A program made the translations under genes and the position numbers. A DNA stretch of 64,000 nucleotides from Salinibacterium sp. SWN167 (GTDB lineage Bacteria > Actinomycetota > Actinomycetes > Actinomycetales > Microbacteriaceae). The stretch covers positions 1,674,001 to 1,738,000 of the forward strand of contig NZ_JADYWU010000001.1 in NCBI RefSeq assembly GCF_015864665.1, given 5' to 3'. The notes below the pieces were generated by a model. The model did no database searches. It saw nothing but the letters and a program-made list of their open reading frames with translations, and was not told the DNA's origin. The number at the start of each line of letters is the position of its first letter. Positions within the stretch are counted from its first letter, which is position 1. Positions 24,008 through 34,138 of this stretch are shown here, piece after piece.

Positions 24008-25969
24008 GTGAGTAAGACTGGATTCGACCTATTTACCGACCGCAACGTCGTCGCCATGCGCGTCAACGGTGAGTTGAAAGACCTCGCCTCGACGGTGACC
24101 GACACGGATGAGGTCGACGCCGTCACTATCGACTCGCCCGACGGACTCAACATCCTTCGCCATTCAGCGGCACACGTCGCAGCGCAGGCTGTTCAGACGA
24201 TCAATCCTGCGGCGAAGCTGGGTATCGGCCCGCCGGTGACTGACGGTTTCTACTACGACTTTGATGTCGAAGAACCGTTTACGCCCGAAGACCTGAAGGC
24301 GATCAGCAAGGCGATGGATCGCATCATTCGTCAGGGGCAGCGCTTTCAGCGACGCGTTGTAACAGAAGCTGAAGCTCGTGCAGAGCTCGCGGACGAGCCA
24401 TACAAACTTGAACTCATTGGTCTTAAAGGCGCCGTCGCCGAGGGTGATGCGGATGCCGACAACGAATCGGTCGAGGTCGGCGGTGCCGAACTCACCATCT
24501 ATGACAACGTCGACGGCAAAACGGGCGAGGTTTACTGGAAAGACCTCTGCCGCGGACCGCACCTGCCGAATACCCGCATGATCGGTAACGGCTGGTCGCT
24601 CACGCGTACCGCCGCAGCCTACTGGCGTGGTTCTGAGAAGAACAAACAGCTCCAGCGTGTGTATGGCACTGCGTGGCCGACGAAAGACGAGCTTCGTGAA
24701 TACCAAGCTCGTCAAGAGGAAGCGCTCAAGCGCGACCATCGCAAGCTTGGTGCTGAGCTAGACCTGTTCTCCTTCCCCGACGAAATCGGTTCGGGTCTCG
24801 CTGTGTTCCACCCCAAGGGCGGAATCATTCGTCACGAGATGGAGAACTATTCGCGCACGCGTCACCTGCAGGAGGGCTACTCGTTCGTCAACACTCCTCA
24901 CATCACCAAGGCGGCGTTGTTCGAGACCTCCGGTCACTTGGGTTGGTACAAGGACGGCATGTTCCCGCCGATGCACCTCGATGAGGGCCGCAACGAAGAG
25001 GGCGAGATCACTCGTCAGGGCGCTGACTACTACCTCAAGCCCATGAACTGCCCAATGCACATCCTGATTTACAAGTCGAGCGGACGCTCGTACCGTGACT
25101 TGCCGATGCGCCTCTTTGAGTTCGGCACCGTGTACCGCAATGAAAAGTCTGGTGTTATTCACGGCCTCACGCGTGTTCGCGGCCTCACTATGGACGACGC
25201 GCACATTTTCACTACCAAGGAGGGGATGAAGGAGGAGCTGACCAACACCCTCAACTTCGTTCTTTCCTTGCTGCGCGACTACGGTCTCACCGACTTCTAT
25301 CTCGAACTGTCAACGAAAGATCCTGAGAAGTACGTCGGTGATGACGACGTGTGGGACGAAGCGACGCAAACCCTCGCTGAGGTTGCAGCCGAGTCCGGTC
25401 TGGAACTTGTTCCTGACCCGGGTGGTGCGGCCTTCTATGGCCCCAAGATCTCTGTTCAGGCTCGCGACGCCATCGGACGTACGTGGCAGATGTCTACCGT
25501 GCAGCTCGACTTCAACCTTCCGGAGCGTTTCGAGCTCGAATACACGGCGGCGGATGGTTCACGCCAACGCCCCGTGATGATCCACCGTGCACTGTTCGGC
25601 TCGATTGAGCGCTTCTTTGGAGTGCTCACCGAGCACTATGCCGGCGCGTTCCCTGTCTGGCTGTCGCCGGTCCAGGTTGTCGGCATCCCGGTTGCTGAAG
25701 CTTATGAAGAGTACCTGGGCGGCGTTATCGATCAGCTCAAGGCGCTCGGCGTTCGCGCCGAGCTAGATGACTCGAGTGAGCGCATGCAGAAGAAGATCCG
25801 CACTCACACGAAGTCGAAGATCCCGTTCCAGCTCATTGCTGGAGAACAGGATCAGGCTGCCGGTTCAGTGAGCTTCCGCTTCCGTGATGGAACTCAGGAG
25901 AATGGCATTCCAATTGCGGATGCGGTTACGCGCATCACTGACGCGATCGCGACGCGAGCGCAGGTTTAG
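24008..25969 (+). CDS. thrS: Threonyl-tRNA synthetase
   Basis: This enzyme charges tRNA-Thr. The 653 residues include a short TGS-like N-terminus (1-45), the editing domain with [11 protein letters not shown] (HxxxH) and the SAD motif, and the class II catalytic core with [13 protein letters not shown] (zinc Cys), [26 protein letters not shown] and [15 protein letters not shown]. An anticodon-binding domain follows from VQVVGIPVA on. TAAAGT at 23996-24001 ends six bases before the GTG start, so the message may be leaderless. I see no T-box leader. The HIT gene follows after three bases. Confidence 0.97.
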   Translation: MSKTGFDLFTDRNVVAMRVNGELKDLASTVTDTDEVDAVTIDSPDGLNILRHSAAHVAAQAVQTINPAAKLGIGPPVTDGFYYDFDVEEPFTPEDLKAISKAMDRIIRQGQRFQRRVVTEAEARAELADEPYKLELIGLKGAVAEGDADADNESVEVGGAELTIYDNVDGKTGEVYWKDLCRGPHLPNTRMIGNGWSLTRTAAAYWRGSEKNKQLQRVYGTAWPTKDELREYQARQEEALKRDHRKLGAELDLFSFPDEIGSGLAVFHPKGGIIRHEMENYSRTRHLQEGYSFVNTPHITKAALFETSGHLGWYKDGMFPPMHLDEGRNEEGEITRQGADYYLKPMNCPMHILIYKSSGRSYRDLPMRLFEFGTVYRNEKSGVIHGLTRVRGLTMDDAHIFTTKEGMKEELTNTLNFVLSLLRDYGLTDFYLELSTKDPEKYVGDDDVWDEATQTLAEVAAESGLELVPDPGGAAFYGPKISVQARDAIGRTWQMSTVQLDFNLPERFELEYTAADGSRQRPVMIHRALFGSIERFFGVLTEHYAGAFPVWLSPVQVVGIPVAEAYEEYLGGVIDQLKALGVRAELDDSSERMQKKIRTHTKSKIPFQLIAGEQDQAAGSVSFRFRDGTQENGIPIADAVTRITDAIATRAQV

Positions 25970-25972
25970 TTC

Positions 25973-26536
25973 GTGCGCGACTACGACGGTTCGGAGTTGC
26001 CTGCGGGGGAGTCGAGTTCTGACTTCGCCGCGGTGCCCGACGCCTTTCAGCGACTCTGGACACCGCATCGTATCGCCTACATCCTGGATCAGTCGCAGCC
26101 TGACAAGGACGACTGCCCCTTCTGCGTTGCGCCGACCCTTGACGACGAGAAGGCGCTTATTGTCGCGCGCGGTGAGCACGCTTTCGTTCTGCTCAACCTC
26201 TTCCCCTATAACAGCGGCCATCTCTTGGTGTGCCCCTATCGGCACGTGCCCTTGTACGACGAGGCGACGAATGAGGAGACTGCCGAGATCGCGTCACTCA
26301 CTCAGACAGCGATGCGAGTGCTCCGTGAAACGTCGAAGGCTCACGGTTTCAATATCGGGATGAATCAGGGTGCGCTAGCTGGCGCCGGCATCGCCAACCA
26401 CCTCCATCAGCATGTTGTTCCGCGGTGGGCAACTGACTCGAACTTCTTCCCGATTGTGGCCGGCACCAAAGCAATTCCGCGCCTGCTCGGTGAGGTTCGA
26501 GATGAGCTCGCGAAGGCGTGGCCGACGAACCACTGA
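25973..26536 (+). CDS. HIT-domain hydrolase/phosphorylase (Ap4A type)
   Basis: This is a 187-residue histidine-triad nucleotide-binding protein. CPFC (about 48-51) is a zinc-type pair seen in actinobacterial members. [19 protein letters not shown] and [10 protein letters not shown], the catalytic triad, are clear. The mycobacterial orthologue in the same position acts on diadenosine tetraphosphate, which thrS-type synthetases can produce; the role here is inferred from that. The start is GTG, three bases after thrS. In other actinobacteria pgsA and PIM-pathway genes follow; here pdxS does. Confidence 0.9.
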   Translation: MRDYDGSELPAGESSSDFAAVPDAFQRLWTPHRIAYILDQSQPDKDDCPFCVAPTLDDEKALIVARGEHAFVLLNLFPYNSGHLLVCPYRHVPLYDEATNEETAEIASLTQTAMRVLRETSKAHGFNIGMNQGALAGAGIANHLHQHVVPRWATDSNFFPIVAGTKAIPRLLGEVRDELAKAWPTNH

Positions 26537-26586
26537 GTTCAAATTGGCTGCATTCTTTTGATGTCCCCGGTCGTAGCGTTGAAGCT

Positions 26587-27489
26587 ATGAGCGAGAACAC
26601 TTCATCCAACGAATCGGGTACGAGCCGCGTCAAGCGCGGACTGGCAGAAATGCTCAAGGGCGGCGTCATCATGGATGTCGTCAACGCTGAGCAGGCAAAG
26701 ATCGCGGAGGATGCCGGCGCCGTTGCCGTCATGGCTCTCGAGCGCGTTCCTGCCGACATCCGTTCGCAGGGTGGCGTTGCTCGCATGAGTGACCCCGACC
26801 TCATTGACGGAATCATCGACGCAGTGTCTATCCCCGTGATGGCCAAGGCCCGAATCGGACACTTCGTTGAAGCTCAGGTTCTTCAGGCGCTCAAGGTCGA
26901 CTACATCGACGAGTCCGAGGTGCTGAGCCCCGCCGACTACGTCAACCACATCGATAAGTGGAACTTCGACGTTCCTTTCGTGTGTGGCGCAACCAACCTT
27001 GGCGAGGCGCTTCGTCGCATCACCGAGGGCGCTGCGATGATCCGCTCGAAGGGCGAGGCAGGCACGGGCGACGTCTCTGAGGCGACCAAACACATCCGCA
27101 CCATCAAGGGTCAGATCAACGAACTGCGCTCGAAGTCTGCTGACGAACTGTACGTTGCGGCCAAGGAACTTCAGGCTCCCTATGAGCTCGTGCGTGAAAT
27201 CGCGGAGTCGGGAAAGCTTCCCGTTGTACTCTTCACTGCTGGCGGCGTAGCGACTCCCGCCGATGCTGCTCTCATGATGCAACTCGGTGCCGATGGAGTG
27301 TTCGTCGGGTCCGGAATCTTCAAGTCGGGTAACCCGGCTCAGCGCGCTGCCGCAATTGTGAAGGCGACGACCTTCTTCGACGACCCGAGCGTGATCGCTG
27401 CTGCTTCGCGCGGACTTGGTGAGGCCATGGTTGGCATCAACGTGTCTGACCTTGCTGCTCCCCACCGTCTCTCTGAGCGTGGCTGGTAG
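26587..27489 (+). CDS. pdxS: Pyridoxal 5'-phosphate synthase subunit PdxS
   Basis: PdxS makes PLP from ribose 5-phosphate, glyceraldehyde 3-phosphate and ammonia supplied by PdxT. The 300 residues are highly typical: [21 protein letters not shown] with the active Asp, [13 protein letters not shown] with the Schiff-base Lys, [14 protein letters not shown] with the second Lys, and [33 protein letters not shown]. The ATG at 26587 gives the usual length; the frame is open to 26518. TAGCGT at 26574-26579 ends seven bases before the ATG, suggesting a leaderless mRNA. The stop overlaps the pdxT start. Confidence 0.97.
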   Translation: MSENTSSNESGTSRVKRGLAEMLKGGVIMDVVNAEQAKIAEDAGAVAVMALERVPADIRSQGGVARMSDPDLIDGIIDAVSIPVMAKARIGHFVEAQVLQALKVDYIDESEVLSPADYVNHIDKWNFDVPFVCGATNLGEALRRITEGAAMIRSKGEAGTGDVSEATKHIRTIKGQINELRSKSADELYVAAKELQAPYELVREIAESGKLPVVLFTAGGVATPADAALMMQLGADGVFVGSGIFKSGNPAQRAAAIVKATTFFDDPSVIAAASRGLGEAMVGINVSDLAAPHRLSERGW

Positions 27490-28090
27490 TCAGCTGGTCG
27501 ATCAGCTCCCTATCGGAGTACTAGCTCTTCAAGGTGACTTTCGTGAACACCTCGCTGTGCTTGAGTTGCTGGGCGAAACCGCAATCGCGGTCAAAACCCC
27601 TCAGCAGCTTGAGCATATTGCTGGACTCATCATTCCCGGCGGAGAGTCGAGCGTGATCGACAAGCTCTCTCGTCTCTATGGGCTGTATGACCCGATACGC
27701 GAAGCGATTGCGGGCGGACTTCCGGTCTATGGCACGTGTGCGGGGCTGATCATGCTGGCTGACACTGTGCTCGATTCGATCGACGGGCAACGGTCTTTTG
27801 GCGGGCTGGATGTCGTGGTGCGCCGTAACGCGTTCGGGTCACAGACTGACTCCTTCGAGACAGACATCCGCGTTCCAGAGTTGGGCGATGTGCCCGTGCA
27901 CGCGATATTCATTCGGGCCCCGGTAGTGGAATCCGTGGGGGCGAAAGCACGAGCAATTGCCACGCTCGACGACGGCAGAATTGTGGCTGTTGAGCAGGGG
28001 AACGTTCTCGGAACGTCATTTCATCCAGAGATCACCGGCGACACTCGTTTTCACGAGTACTTTATTTCTCGCGTGCGCGCCAGCGGATAG
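27479..28090 (+). CDS. pdxT: PLP synthase glutaminase subunit PdxT
   Basis: This class I-like glutaminase feeds ammonia to PdxS. The 203 residues show [14 protein letters not shown] at the N-terminus, [12 protein letters not shown], the nucleophile Cys in [11 protein letters not shown], and His/Glu in [17 protein letters not shown] place the start at GTG 27479, overlapping the end of pdxS by 11 bases, because it gives the family N-terminus just before IGVLALQGD. The longer open frame to 27416 lies wholly inside pdxS and has no homology. Confidence 0.95.
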   Translation: MAGSQLVDQLPIGVLALQGDFREHLAVLELLGETAIAVKTPQQLEHIAGLIIPGGESSVIDKLSRLYGLYDPIREAIAGGLPVYGTCAGLIMLADTVLDSIDGQRSFGGLDVVVRRNAFGSQTDSFETDIRVPELGDVPVHAIFIRAPVVESVGAKARAIATLDDGRIVAVEQGNVLGTSFHPEITGDTRFHEYFISRVRASG

Positions 28091-28108
28091 ATCCTGCATC
28101 ATGGGGGA

Positions 28109-28723
28109 ATGCAACTGTATGCAGATCACCCCGCCCGCAGAGCTCGCCAGGTCACGGTCGACGTGCTTTCGCTTGCTTTTATCGTTGTGTGGATTGCGAT
28201 TGCCGTGTGGATCTATCAACTCATCGCAGCCTTCCAGCAGCTTGGTGTCCAGATGCAGGATGCCGGTGCCGGTTTTCGGTCGACGATGGTGGAACTAGGG
28301 GACACCCTCGGCGCCGTTCCCTTGATCGGATCCGGCATCCGCACCCCATTTGATGGCGCGAGCGATGCCGGAGCTGCATTGGAGGCCGCAGGCCAGAGTC
28401 AGCAGGAGACCGTTCTGGCTGCGGCAACGTTAGTTGGAGTGTTTATCGGTGTGGTTCCGGTTGTGCTGATTTTGCTCGTCTGGTTGCTGCCGCGGGCTCG
28501 CTTCGCGGTACGCGCTAATGAAGCTAGGAAGCTTCTCGCCACTCCCGGTGGCGCCGATTTGCTTGCGCTTCGGGCGCTCGGCTCGCAGAATTTGACGGCT
28601 TTGTCTCAGGTCTCTGCGCACCCGGCCGCCGAGTGGCGGGCAGGAAATACCACGACCGTTGCGCTGCTAGCCCAACTCCAATTGAGCGAGCTCGGCGTGC
28701 GCACGAGAGTCGATCGGTCGTAG
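28109..28723 (+). CDS. Conserved membrane protein of unknown function
   Basis: This is a 204-residue protein with two clear membrane helices (LSLAFIVVWIAIAVWIYQLIA at about 20-40 and ATLVGVFIGVVPVVLILLVWLLP at about 106-128). They flank an extracytoplasmic segment of about 65 residues that is Gly/Ala-rich and may coil. The C-terminal cytoplasmic part contains AWALAxx-like helices: LLALRALGSQNLTALSQVSAHPAAEW. I do not recognise a family. It lies between pdxT and yebC, 18 bases after pdxT, so it is probably in the pdx transcript. Confidence 0.7.
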   Translation: MQLYADHPARRARQVTVDVLSLAFIVVWIAIAVWIYQLIAAFQQLGVQMQDAGAGFRSTMVELGDTLGAVPLIGSGIRTPFDGASDAGAALEAAGQSQQETVLAAATLVGVFIGVVPVVLILLVWLLPRARFAVRANEARKLLATPGGADLLALRALGSQNLTALSQVSAHPAAEWRAGNTTTVALLAQLQLSELGVRTRVDRS

Positions 28724-28761
28724 GGCGGGGATTCGCGCACGCGAGACTGCTCAAGGCCGGA

Positions 28762-28774
28762 TAGAATAGCCGTC
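28762..28774 (+). promoter_or_regulatory. -10 box of yebC, probably leaderless
   Basis: TAGAAT (28762-28767) is a near-consensus -10 box. The yebC ATG begins eight bases after it, and no Shine-Dalgarno sequence lies between. Confidence 0.6.
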
Positions 28775-29533
28775 ATGTCAGGGCATTCTAAATGGGCAAC
28801 TACCAAGCACAAGAAGGCGATTACTGATTCTCGCCGCGCGAAGTCATTCGCGAAATTGATCAAGAATATCGAGGTCGCTGCCAAGATTGGCGGAGCGGAT
28901 CTTGCGGGCAACCCGACTCTTGTCGACGCTATTCAAAAGGCTAAAAAGACGTCGGTTCCCAATGACAACATCGATCGTGCGGTCAAGCGTGGCTCCGGCC
29001 AGCTTGGCGACGCCATCGAGTATCTCAACATCATGTACGAGGGCTACGGTCCCAACGGTGTTGCTCTCCTGGTCGAATGTCTTACCGACAACAAGAACCG
29101 CGCCGCGGCCGATGTTCGCACGATCATGAGCCGCAACGGTGGCTCGTTGGCCGATCCCGGCAGCGTTGCTTACAACTTTGAACGCAAGGGCGTCATCTCG
29201 ATCACCAAGACTGAGGGCGTCACTGAAGACGACATTCTCATGGCAGTACTCGACGCCGGTGCTGAAGAAGTTATGAACCACGGTCAAGGCTTTGAAGTCA
29301 TCACCGATACAGCTCACCTTGTTGAGTCGCGTAACGCGCTTCAAGAGGCTGGCATCGACTATGACGCCTCGGAGGCCGAGTTCGTTCCGAACGTCAAGGT
29401 CGAAGTTGATGCAGACACGGCGCGCAAAGTGTTCAAGTTGATTGATGCGCTTGAAGAGTCGGACGACGTTCAGAACATCTACTCTAACTTTGACATCACG
29501 CCTGAGGTTCAAGCCGAGCTTGACGAGGACTAG
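28775..29533 (+). CDS. yebC: YebC/PmpR family protein (TACO1-like)
   Basis: This is a 252-residue member of the YebC/TACO1 family. Members are described both as transcriptional regulators and, more recently, as translation factors helping ribosomes at proline stretches; the sequence does not decide. [25 protein letters not shown]-type N-terminus, [25 protein letters not shown] and [10 protein letters not shown] are all diagnostic. It precedes ruvCAB with three bases to ruvC, the order seen across many bacteria. Confidence 0.96.
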   Translation: MSGHSKWATTKHKKAITDSRRAKSFAKLIKNIEVAAKIGGADLAGNPTLVDAIQKAKKTSVPNDNIDRAVKRGSGQLGDAIEYLNIMYEGYGPNGVALLVECLTDNKNRAAADVRTIMSRNGGSLADPGSVAYNFERKGVISITKTEGVTEDDILMAVLDAGAEEVMNHGQGFEVITDTAHLVESRNALQEAGIDYDASEAEFVPNVKVEVDADTARKVFKLIDALEESDDVQNIYSNFDITPEVQAELDED

Positions 29534-29536
29534 TCG

Positions 29537-30160
29537 GTGACGCTGCGTGTGATCGGGATCGATCCCGGGCTCACGCGGTGCGGCATCGGCGTGGTCGATG
29601 TTGCGCCCAATCGTCGTGCGACTTTGGTGTACGTCGGGGTAGTCCGTACTCCGCCAGCGATGGCATTGGAAGAGCGGTTGCGCGAGATCGGTGACGGTAT
29701 TGACGCCATCATCGCCGAGTTCGCTCCGCAGCAGCTCGCCCTTGAGCGAGTCTTCGCCCAAAACAATGTGAGCACAGTGATGGGCACGGCCCAGGCCAGT
29801 GGCGTCGCGATGTATGTCGCCGCACGTCACGGCATCCCGGTGACGTTGCATACGCCTACCGAAGTGAAGCTTGCCATCACGGGATATGGCGGTGCGGAGA
29901 AAAAGCAAGTAGGCGCCATGGTCGCGCGAGTGCTCGGTCTTGCCGAAGCGCCGAAACCAGCAGATGCCGCAGACGCGTGTGCTCTGGCAATCTGTGGTGC
30001 GTGGAAGAGCGGCCCTGGTTTCGCGGCAGCACCTGTCCCAGCTGGCCGCGGCGCGAGGGACGCAACGCCGGCATCGTCACGCTCAACCGGGCTCACCCCC
30101 GCTCAGGAGGCGTGGCGGTCAGCAGAGAAGTCAGCGGGTGCTCGTAGGCTGAACCTATGA
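29537..30160 (+). CDS. ruvC: Crossover junction endodeoxyribonuclease RuvC
   Basis: RuvC resolves Holliday junctions made during recombinational repair. The 207 residues show the catalytic acids in VIGIDPGLTRCG (Asp8), LALERVF (Glu), and DAADACALAIC (Asp pair). The first 155 residues match the usual core. The last 50 form an Ala/Ser/Arg-rich tail beyond the E. coli length (173) that ends with [18 protein letters not shown]. The start is GTG. The stop overlaps ruvA (ATGA). I saw no LexA-type box upstream. Confidence 0.95.
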   Translation: MTLRVIGIDPGLTRCGIGVVDVAPNRRATLVYVGVVRTPPAMALEERLREIGDGIDAIIAEFAPQQLALERVFAQNNVSTVMGTAQASGVAMYVAARHGIPVTLHTPTEVKLAITGYGGAEKKQVGAMVARVLGLAEAPKPADAADACALAICGAWKSGPGFAAAPVPAGRGARDATPASSRSTGLTPAQEAWRSAEKSAGARRLNL

Positions 30161-30774
30161 TTTCTTCCCTTCGTGGCACCGTTCTCGCCGCGGTCGGAAC
30201 TTCGCTGGTTGTTGAGGTCGGGGGAGTCGGCCTGAGCGTGAGCGTAACTCCCGAACACGCCCAGTCCGTGCGTGTAGGCGCTGAAGCCCAACTCAACACA
30301 GCGTTAATCGTGCGAGAAGACGATTTAGCCCTCTATGGTTTTCGCACGACTGACGAGCTCGAGGTATTCAACTTGTTGCGTGGTGTCACCGGCGTGGGGC
30401 CCAAGAGCGCGATGGGCGTGTTGGCGGCGTTGGCCCCCGACGATGTGGCGCGCGCGGTTGCTGAAGAAAACGACTCCGCATTCCGCAAAGTGTCGGGTAT
30501 CGGGCCCAAGACCGCCAAGCTCATCGTGCTGAACTTGGCAGGCAAGCTCATCGTGTCCGCACGCCGACCCGCTGCTGCCGCGCCGCGTTCCACCTCTGTG
30601 TCCGAACAGGTGTCATTGGCGCTCCAAGGTTTAGGCTGGGCAGAGAAACTTGCGCAACCCGCAGCGGAGGGTGCCGTTCAGGATGCCGACGAGTCGGAGC
30701 AGAGTGATGTGCAGGCCATTCTTCGTCGTGCACTGCTGCTCGTTGGTTCGCAGACCGGCAAGGCTGGTCTCTAA
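30157..30774 (+). CDS. ruvA: Holliday junction DNA helicase subunit RuvA
   Basis: RuvA binds four-way junctions and loads RuvB rings. The 205 residues have the N-terminal OB domain ([26 protein letters not shown]), tandem helix-hairpin-helix motifs ([19 protein letters not shown] and [21 protein letters not shown]), a variable linker, and a C-terminal domain ([11 protein letters not shown] onward) that contacts RuvB. It overlaps ruvC by four bases and ruvB by one (TAATG), so the three are coupled. Confidence 0.96.
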   Translation: MISSLRGTVLAAVGTSLVVEVGGVGLSVSVTPEHAQSVRVGAEAQLNTALIVREDDLALYGFRTTDELEVFNLLRGVTGVGPKSAMGVLAALAPDDVARAVAEENDSAFRKVSGIGPKTAKLIVLNLAGKLIVSARRPAAAAPRSTSVSEQVSLALQGLGWAEKLAQPAAEGAVQDADESEQSDVQAILRRALLLVGSQTGKAGL

Positions 30775-31802
30775 TGCTGAATAACGACGACGTCGTCACT
30801 TCAGGCGTCGAGTCGGATGCCGAACTCGCTTTCGAGGGTGCCTTGCGCCCCAAGTCTCTTGACGAGTTTGTCGGGCAGACCAAAGTGCGCGGACAACTTC
30901 AATTGCTCTTGCGTGCGGCTGCGATGCAGAATCGCACCGCAGACCACATTCTTCTTGCCGGCCCTCCTGGGCTCGGCAAGACTACGTTGGCGATGATCGT
31001 CGCCCATGAGAGCGACCGCCCGCTGCGCATGTCGAGCGGCCCTGCAATTCAACATGCTGGTGATCTGGCGGCGGTGTTGTCGTCGCTGCTTCCCGGCGAA
31101 GTACTGTTCATTGACGAGATCCACCGCATGGCACGCTCCGCAGAGGAGATGCTCTACCTCGCGATGGAAGACTTCCGCATCGACATCATGGTGGGCAAGG
31201 GGGCGGGAGCGACATCCATCCCGCTCGATATCGCGCCCTTTACTCTGGTCGGTGCCACGACGCGGTCGGGTCTTTTGCCGAACCCGTTGCGCGACCGGTT
31301 TGGTTTTACAGCCCACCTCGAGTTTTATGACGAGGGCGAACTTGAGCGAGTGCTGGCTCGAGCTGCGACGATGTTGGAGCTGGATATCGACAAAGAGGCG
31401 ATTGCAGAGATCGCCGGGCGCTGTCGCGGCACACCTCGAATCGCAAATCGTTTACTACGCCGGGTTCGCGACTACGCGCTTGTTAACGGTATTCCCGCCA
31501 GCACGGATGCGGTCCGTGCGGCGCTCGAACTCTATGACGTTGACGAACGTGGTCTCGATCGCCTTGACCGCGCCGTCATGCACACGGTCCTCAGTCGTTT
31601 CGACGGGGGACCAGTCGGTCTCAGCACGTTGGCTGTTTCTGTCGGCGAAGAAGCGGAGACAGTGGAATCCGTTGTCGAGCCGTTCCTCGTTCGGATCGGA
31701 TTGCTGTCTCGCACGCCGCGGGGCCGAGTGGCGACGCGCGCAGCGTGGGAACACTTTGGAATGGCTGACAGGAATTCGTCGCTGTTCAGTGATGAACTAT
31801 AG
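30774..31802 (+). CDS. ruvB: Holliday junction DNA helicase motor RuvB
   Basis: This AAA+ motor drives branch migration with RuvA. The 342 residues show [18 protein letters not shown], Walker [12 protein letters not shown], Walker [11 protein letters not shown], sensor 1 [19 protein letters not shown] with the arginine finger region, [18 protein letters not shown], and the C-terminal winged helix QRTPRG-like [12 protein letters not shown]. The product is of normal length. The ATG overlaps the ruvA stop. yajC follows after 64 bases. Confidence 0.97.
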   Translation: MLNNDDVVTSGVESDAELAFEGALRPKSLDEFVGQTKVRGQLQLLLRAAAMQNRTADHILLAGPPGLGKTTLAMIVAHESDRPLRMSSGPAIQHAGDLAAVLSSLLPGEVLFIDEIHRMARSAEEMLYLAMEDFRIDIMVGKGAGATSIPLDIAPFTLVGATTRSGLLPNPLRDRFGFTAHLEFYDEGELERVLARAATMLELDIDKEAIAEIAGRCRGTPRIANRLLRRVRDYALVNGIPASTDAVRAALELYDVDERGLDRLDRAVMHTVLSRFDGGPVGLSTLAVSVGEEAETVESVVEPFLVRIGLLSRTPRGRVATRAAWEHFGMADRNSSLFSDEL

Positions 31803-31866
31803 TTTTACTGGCTTAACACGCGCATCAGCTTGAGCGCCAGGCCCACAGACCACCGAAAGGTACCTC

Positions 31867-32286
31867 ATGGATCCTCTTTCTATTGCGATGCTCGCCATCC
31901 TCGGCGTGCTCATCTTCTTTATGTTCCGCAACAGTCGCAAGCGCAAAGCTCAGATGGAAGAGTTGCGTGAGCAGATGGTTCCTGGCGTCGAGGTTATGAC
32001 CAACTTTGGTCTCTTCGGAACTCTCATCACTATGGACACTGTCAAGAACGAAGCTGAGATCGAAATCAGCAAGGGTGTCATCGTTAAGGTTCACAGCCAG
32101 ACTCTTGCGAAGGTTGTCGCTGAAGACGCCGTCGAAGATGGCGCTCCTCGCTCGGTCGAGGAAGCAATGGAGATCGCTAACCGCGAAGCGGAAGAACGCG
32201 AAGCCGCTGGCGAAGCTGCTGTGTCCGAGACCGACCCAGAGTTCGGCGAGCTTTCCGACTCCAAAGACGACAAGTCCTCCAAATAG
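31867..32286 (+). CDS. yajC: Preprotein translocase subunit YajC
   Basis: YajC is the small accessory protein of the SecDF complex. The 139 residues have one N-terminal membrane helix (PLSIAMLAILGVLIFFMFRNSRKRK) with the basic stop-transfer end typical of YajC. The core MVPGVEVMTNFGLFGTLITMD follows, with IEISKGVIVKVHSQTLAKVV. An acidic tail of about 50 residues is longer than in E. coli. The 109 bases to secD hold two small hairpins (32292-32301, and 32320-32342 with AGTCG/CGACT) but no T-run, so read-through into secD is likely. Confidence 0.93.
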   Translation: MDPLSIAMLAILGVLIFFMFRNSRKRKAQMEELREQMVPGVEVMTNFGLFGTLITMDTVKNEAEIEISKGVIVKVHSQTLAKVVAEDAVEDGAPRSVEEAMEIANREAEEREAAGEAAVSETDPEFGELSDSKDDKSSK

Positions 32287-32395
32287 AAGTACCAGTCCTG
32301 GTAACCCACTAGTGTTGAGAGTCGTCCTCCCCGGGGGCGACTGTCCAACGGCGTGCGATCCTGCACTGCTCTGTCAAGAAAGCTGAGTCAAATAG

Positions 32396-34138
32396 GTGGC
32401 AAGAACAACCCCTGTGAAAAACGCGTGGCGAGCCATCGTCTGGCTCACAGCACTCACGGTGGGGCTCACCGTTTTGATCGGTGCTGGCTCCATGTTTGGC
32501 TCGGCCTCATGGGCCCCGAAGCTAGCGCTTGACCTTGAGGGCGGAACGCAAATTGTTCTCGCTCCTCAACTCGAGAGTGGCCAGACGGTAACCGGCGAGC
32601 AACTCGCGCAGGCCGTATCGATCATTCGTGATCGAGTCGATGCGAGTGGTGTTGCTGAAGCAGAGGTGACTACTCAAGGCGCCAGCAACGTTGTGGTGTC
32701 GATCCCCGGCATTCCGGATGAAGAGACGCTCAAGCGCATTCAATCGTCCGCAAAGCTCGAGTTCCGCCCGGTTCTCTACACGGATGTCGCTCCTACGGCG
32801 ACGGCGACAGAAACGCCCGATCCCACAGACACCGCTACCGCTGACGGCGAAACGGCAACTCCTACTCCCGAGCCCACGCTCGCGACTACGCCGACTGCAG
32901 TTCCTACCGACGCCAGTGACCTCAACTGGATTACTGAGGCGCTGTTCGACGATTTCACCAACTTCGATTGTGCGTCGCTCGACAACTTCAGCGTTGCGCC
33001 CGCTGCCGAGCCGCTCATCACGTGTGACTCTGACGGGCTCTACAAGTACATCCTCGGCCCCGTAGAGGTTGAAGGAAGCACGATCACAGACGCCTCCAGT
33101 GGACTTGTGACAAGCTCGCAGGGCGTCAGCACCGGGCAATGGGGCGTATTCCCCACGTTCAACGCTGAAGGCACTGCGGACGTCGCCGAGATGACGACCC
33201 GCCTCTTCGGCTTCGATGAGACAGACCCCCGCAACCGTTTCGGAATCGTTCTTGATGGTCAGGTCATTTCGGCTCCGACCACGCAGGGAATCATCACGGG
33301 CGGTAACCCACAGATCTCCGGAAGCTTTACGCAAGAGTCTGCCGAGATCCTTGCTGACCAGCTCAAGTTCGGTGCGTTACCTATCGGCTTCGAAGTTCAG
33401 AGCAGCGAAAACATTTCGGCAACCTTGGGTAGCAACCAGTTGAACTCTGGTTTGATCGCCGGACTCATCGGTCTCCTTCTCGTTGTCATCTACTCGCTCT
33501 TCCAATACCGACTTCTTGGTCTGGTCACGGTGGCGTCGCTCATCGTCGCTGGAGTACTCACGTACCTGGTGATTGCGTACCTGTCGTGGCGTCACGGCTA
33601 CCGCCTCTCGCTCGCTGGTGTTGCTGGGCTTATCGTGGCCATCGGATTCACTGCGGACTCCTTCATCGTCTACTTCGAGCGGATTCGAGACGAACTCCGT
33701 GATGGACGTTCGTTGACTGGTGCGGTCGAGGCAGGCTGGAAGCGCGCATTGCGCACGATCTTCGCTGCTAAGGCTGTCAACCTGCTTTCCGCTGTGGTGC
33801 TCTTTGTTCTTGCCGTGGGCAACGTTCGAGGTTTCGCGCTCACCCTGGGAATTACGACAGTCATCGACGTTCTGGTTGTAGTGCTGTTTACGCACCCGGT
33901 CTTGCAATTACTTGCGACCACCCGGTTCTTCTCGAGCGGTCACCGCTTGAGCGGGCTCGATCCCAACGCGCTCGGGGCCATCTATCGTGGGCGAGCACAA
34001 TTCCGCACCCCGGTCGCCTCGAAGAACAAGACGGGCGCCAGCCGTGAAGCTGCGCGTCGACAGACTATTGCCGAACGTAAGGCTGCTGAGCTGACAGGCA
34101 CTTCATCTGATGCCAGCTCAGATGGAAAGGACTCCTGA
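32396..34138 (+). CDS. secD: Protein translocase subunit SecD
   Basis: SecD is an RND-type membrane protein that uses the proton gradient to help Sec substrates leave the channel. The 580 residues show helix 1, then the P1 region with LALDLEGGTQIVL (D1-motif) and RDRVDASGVAEAEV. A Thr/Pro-rich insert follows (about 133-180, repeated TPTPEPT-type residues), then NPQISGSFT and the helices ALKFGALPIGFEV and GLIVAIGFTADSFIVYFERIRDELRDG. The insert sits inside the extracytoplasmic domain and is common in form, though not in sequence, among actinobacterial SecD. The start is GTG. The secF ATG overlaps the stop (TGATG). Confidence 0.96.
   Translation: MARTTPVKNAWRAIVWLTALTVGLTVLIGAGSMFGSASWAPKLALDLEGGTQIVLAPQLESGQTVTGEQLAQAVSIIRDRVDASGVAEAEVTTQGASNVVVSIPGIPDEETLKRIQSSAKLEFRPVLYTDVAPTATATETPDPTDTATADGETATPTPEPTLATTPTAVPTDASDLNWITEALFDDFTNFDCASLDNFSVAPAAEPLITCDSDGLYKYILGPVEVEGSTITDASSGLVTSSQGVSTGQWGVFPTFNAEGTADVAEMTTRLFGFDETDPRNRFGIVLDGQVISAPTTQGIITGGNPQISGSFTQESAEILADQLKFGALPIGFEVQSSENISATLGSNQLNSGLIAGLIGLLLVVIYSLFQYRLLGLVTVASLIVAGVLTYLVIAYLSWRHGYRLSLAGVAGLIVAIGFTADSFIVYFERIRDELRDGRSLTGAVEAGWKRALRTIFAAKAVNLLSAVVLFVLAVGNVRGFALTLGITTVIDVLVVVLFTHPVLQLLATTRFFSSGHRLSGLDPNALGAIYRGRAQFRTPVASKNKTGASREAARRQTIAERKAAELTGTSSDASSDGKDS

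Noticed and set aside
29500-29540. SOS (LexA) box ahead of ruvC
   Set aside because: No GAAC-N4-GTTC-like site is present between yebC and ruvC; the gap is only three bases.
28844-29908. A 354-residue minus-strand frame opposite yebC and ruvC
   Set aside because: It is a shadow of two complete, recognised genes with typical codon use on the plus strand.
32287-32395. Intrinsic terminator between yajC and secD
   Set aside because: Two short hairpins exist, but neither is followed by a T-run, and the two genes belong to one complex.
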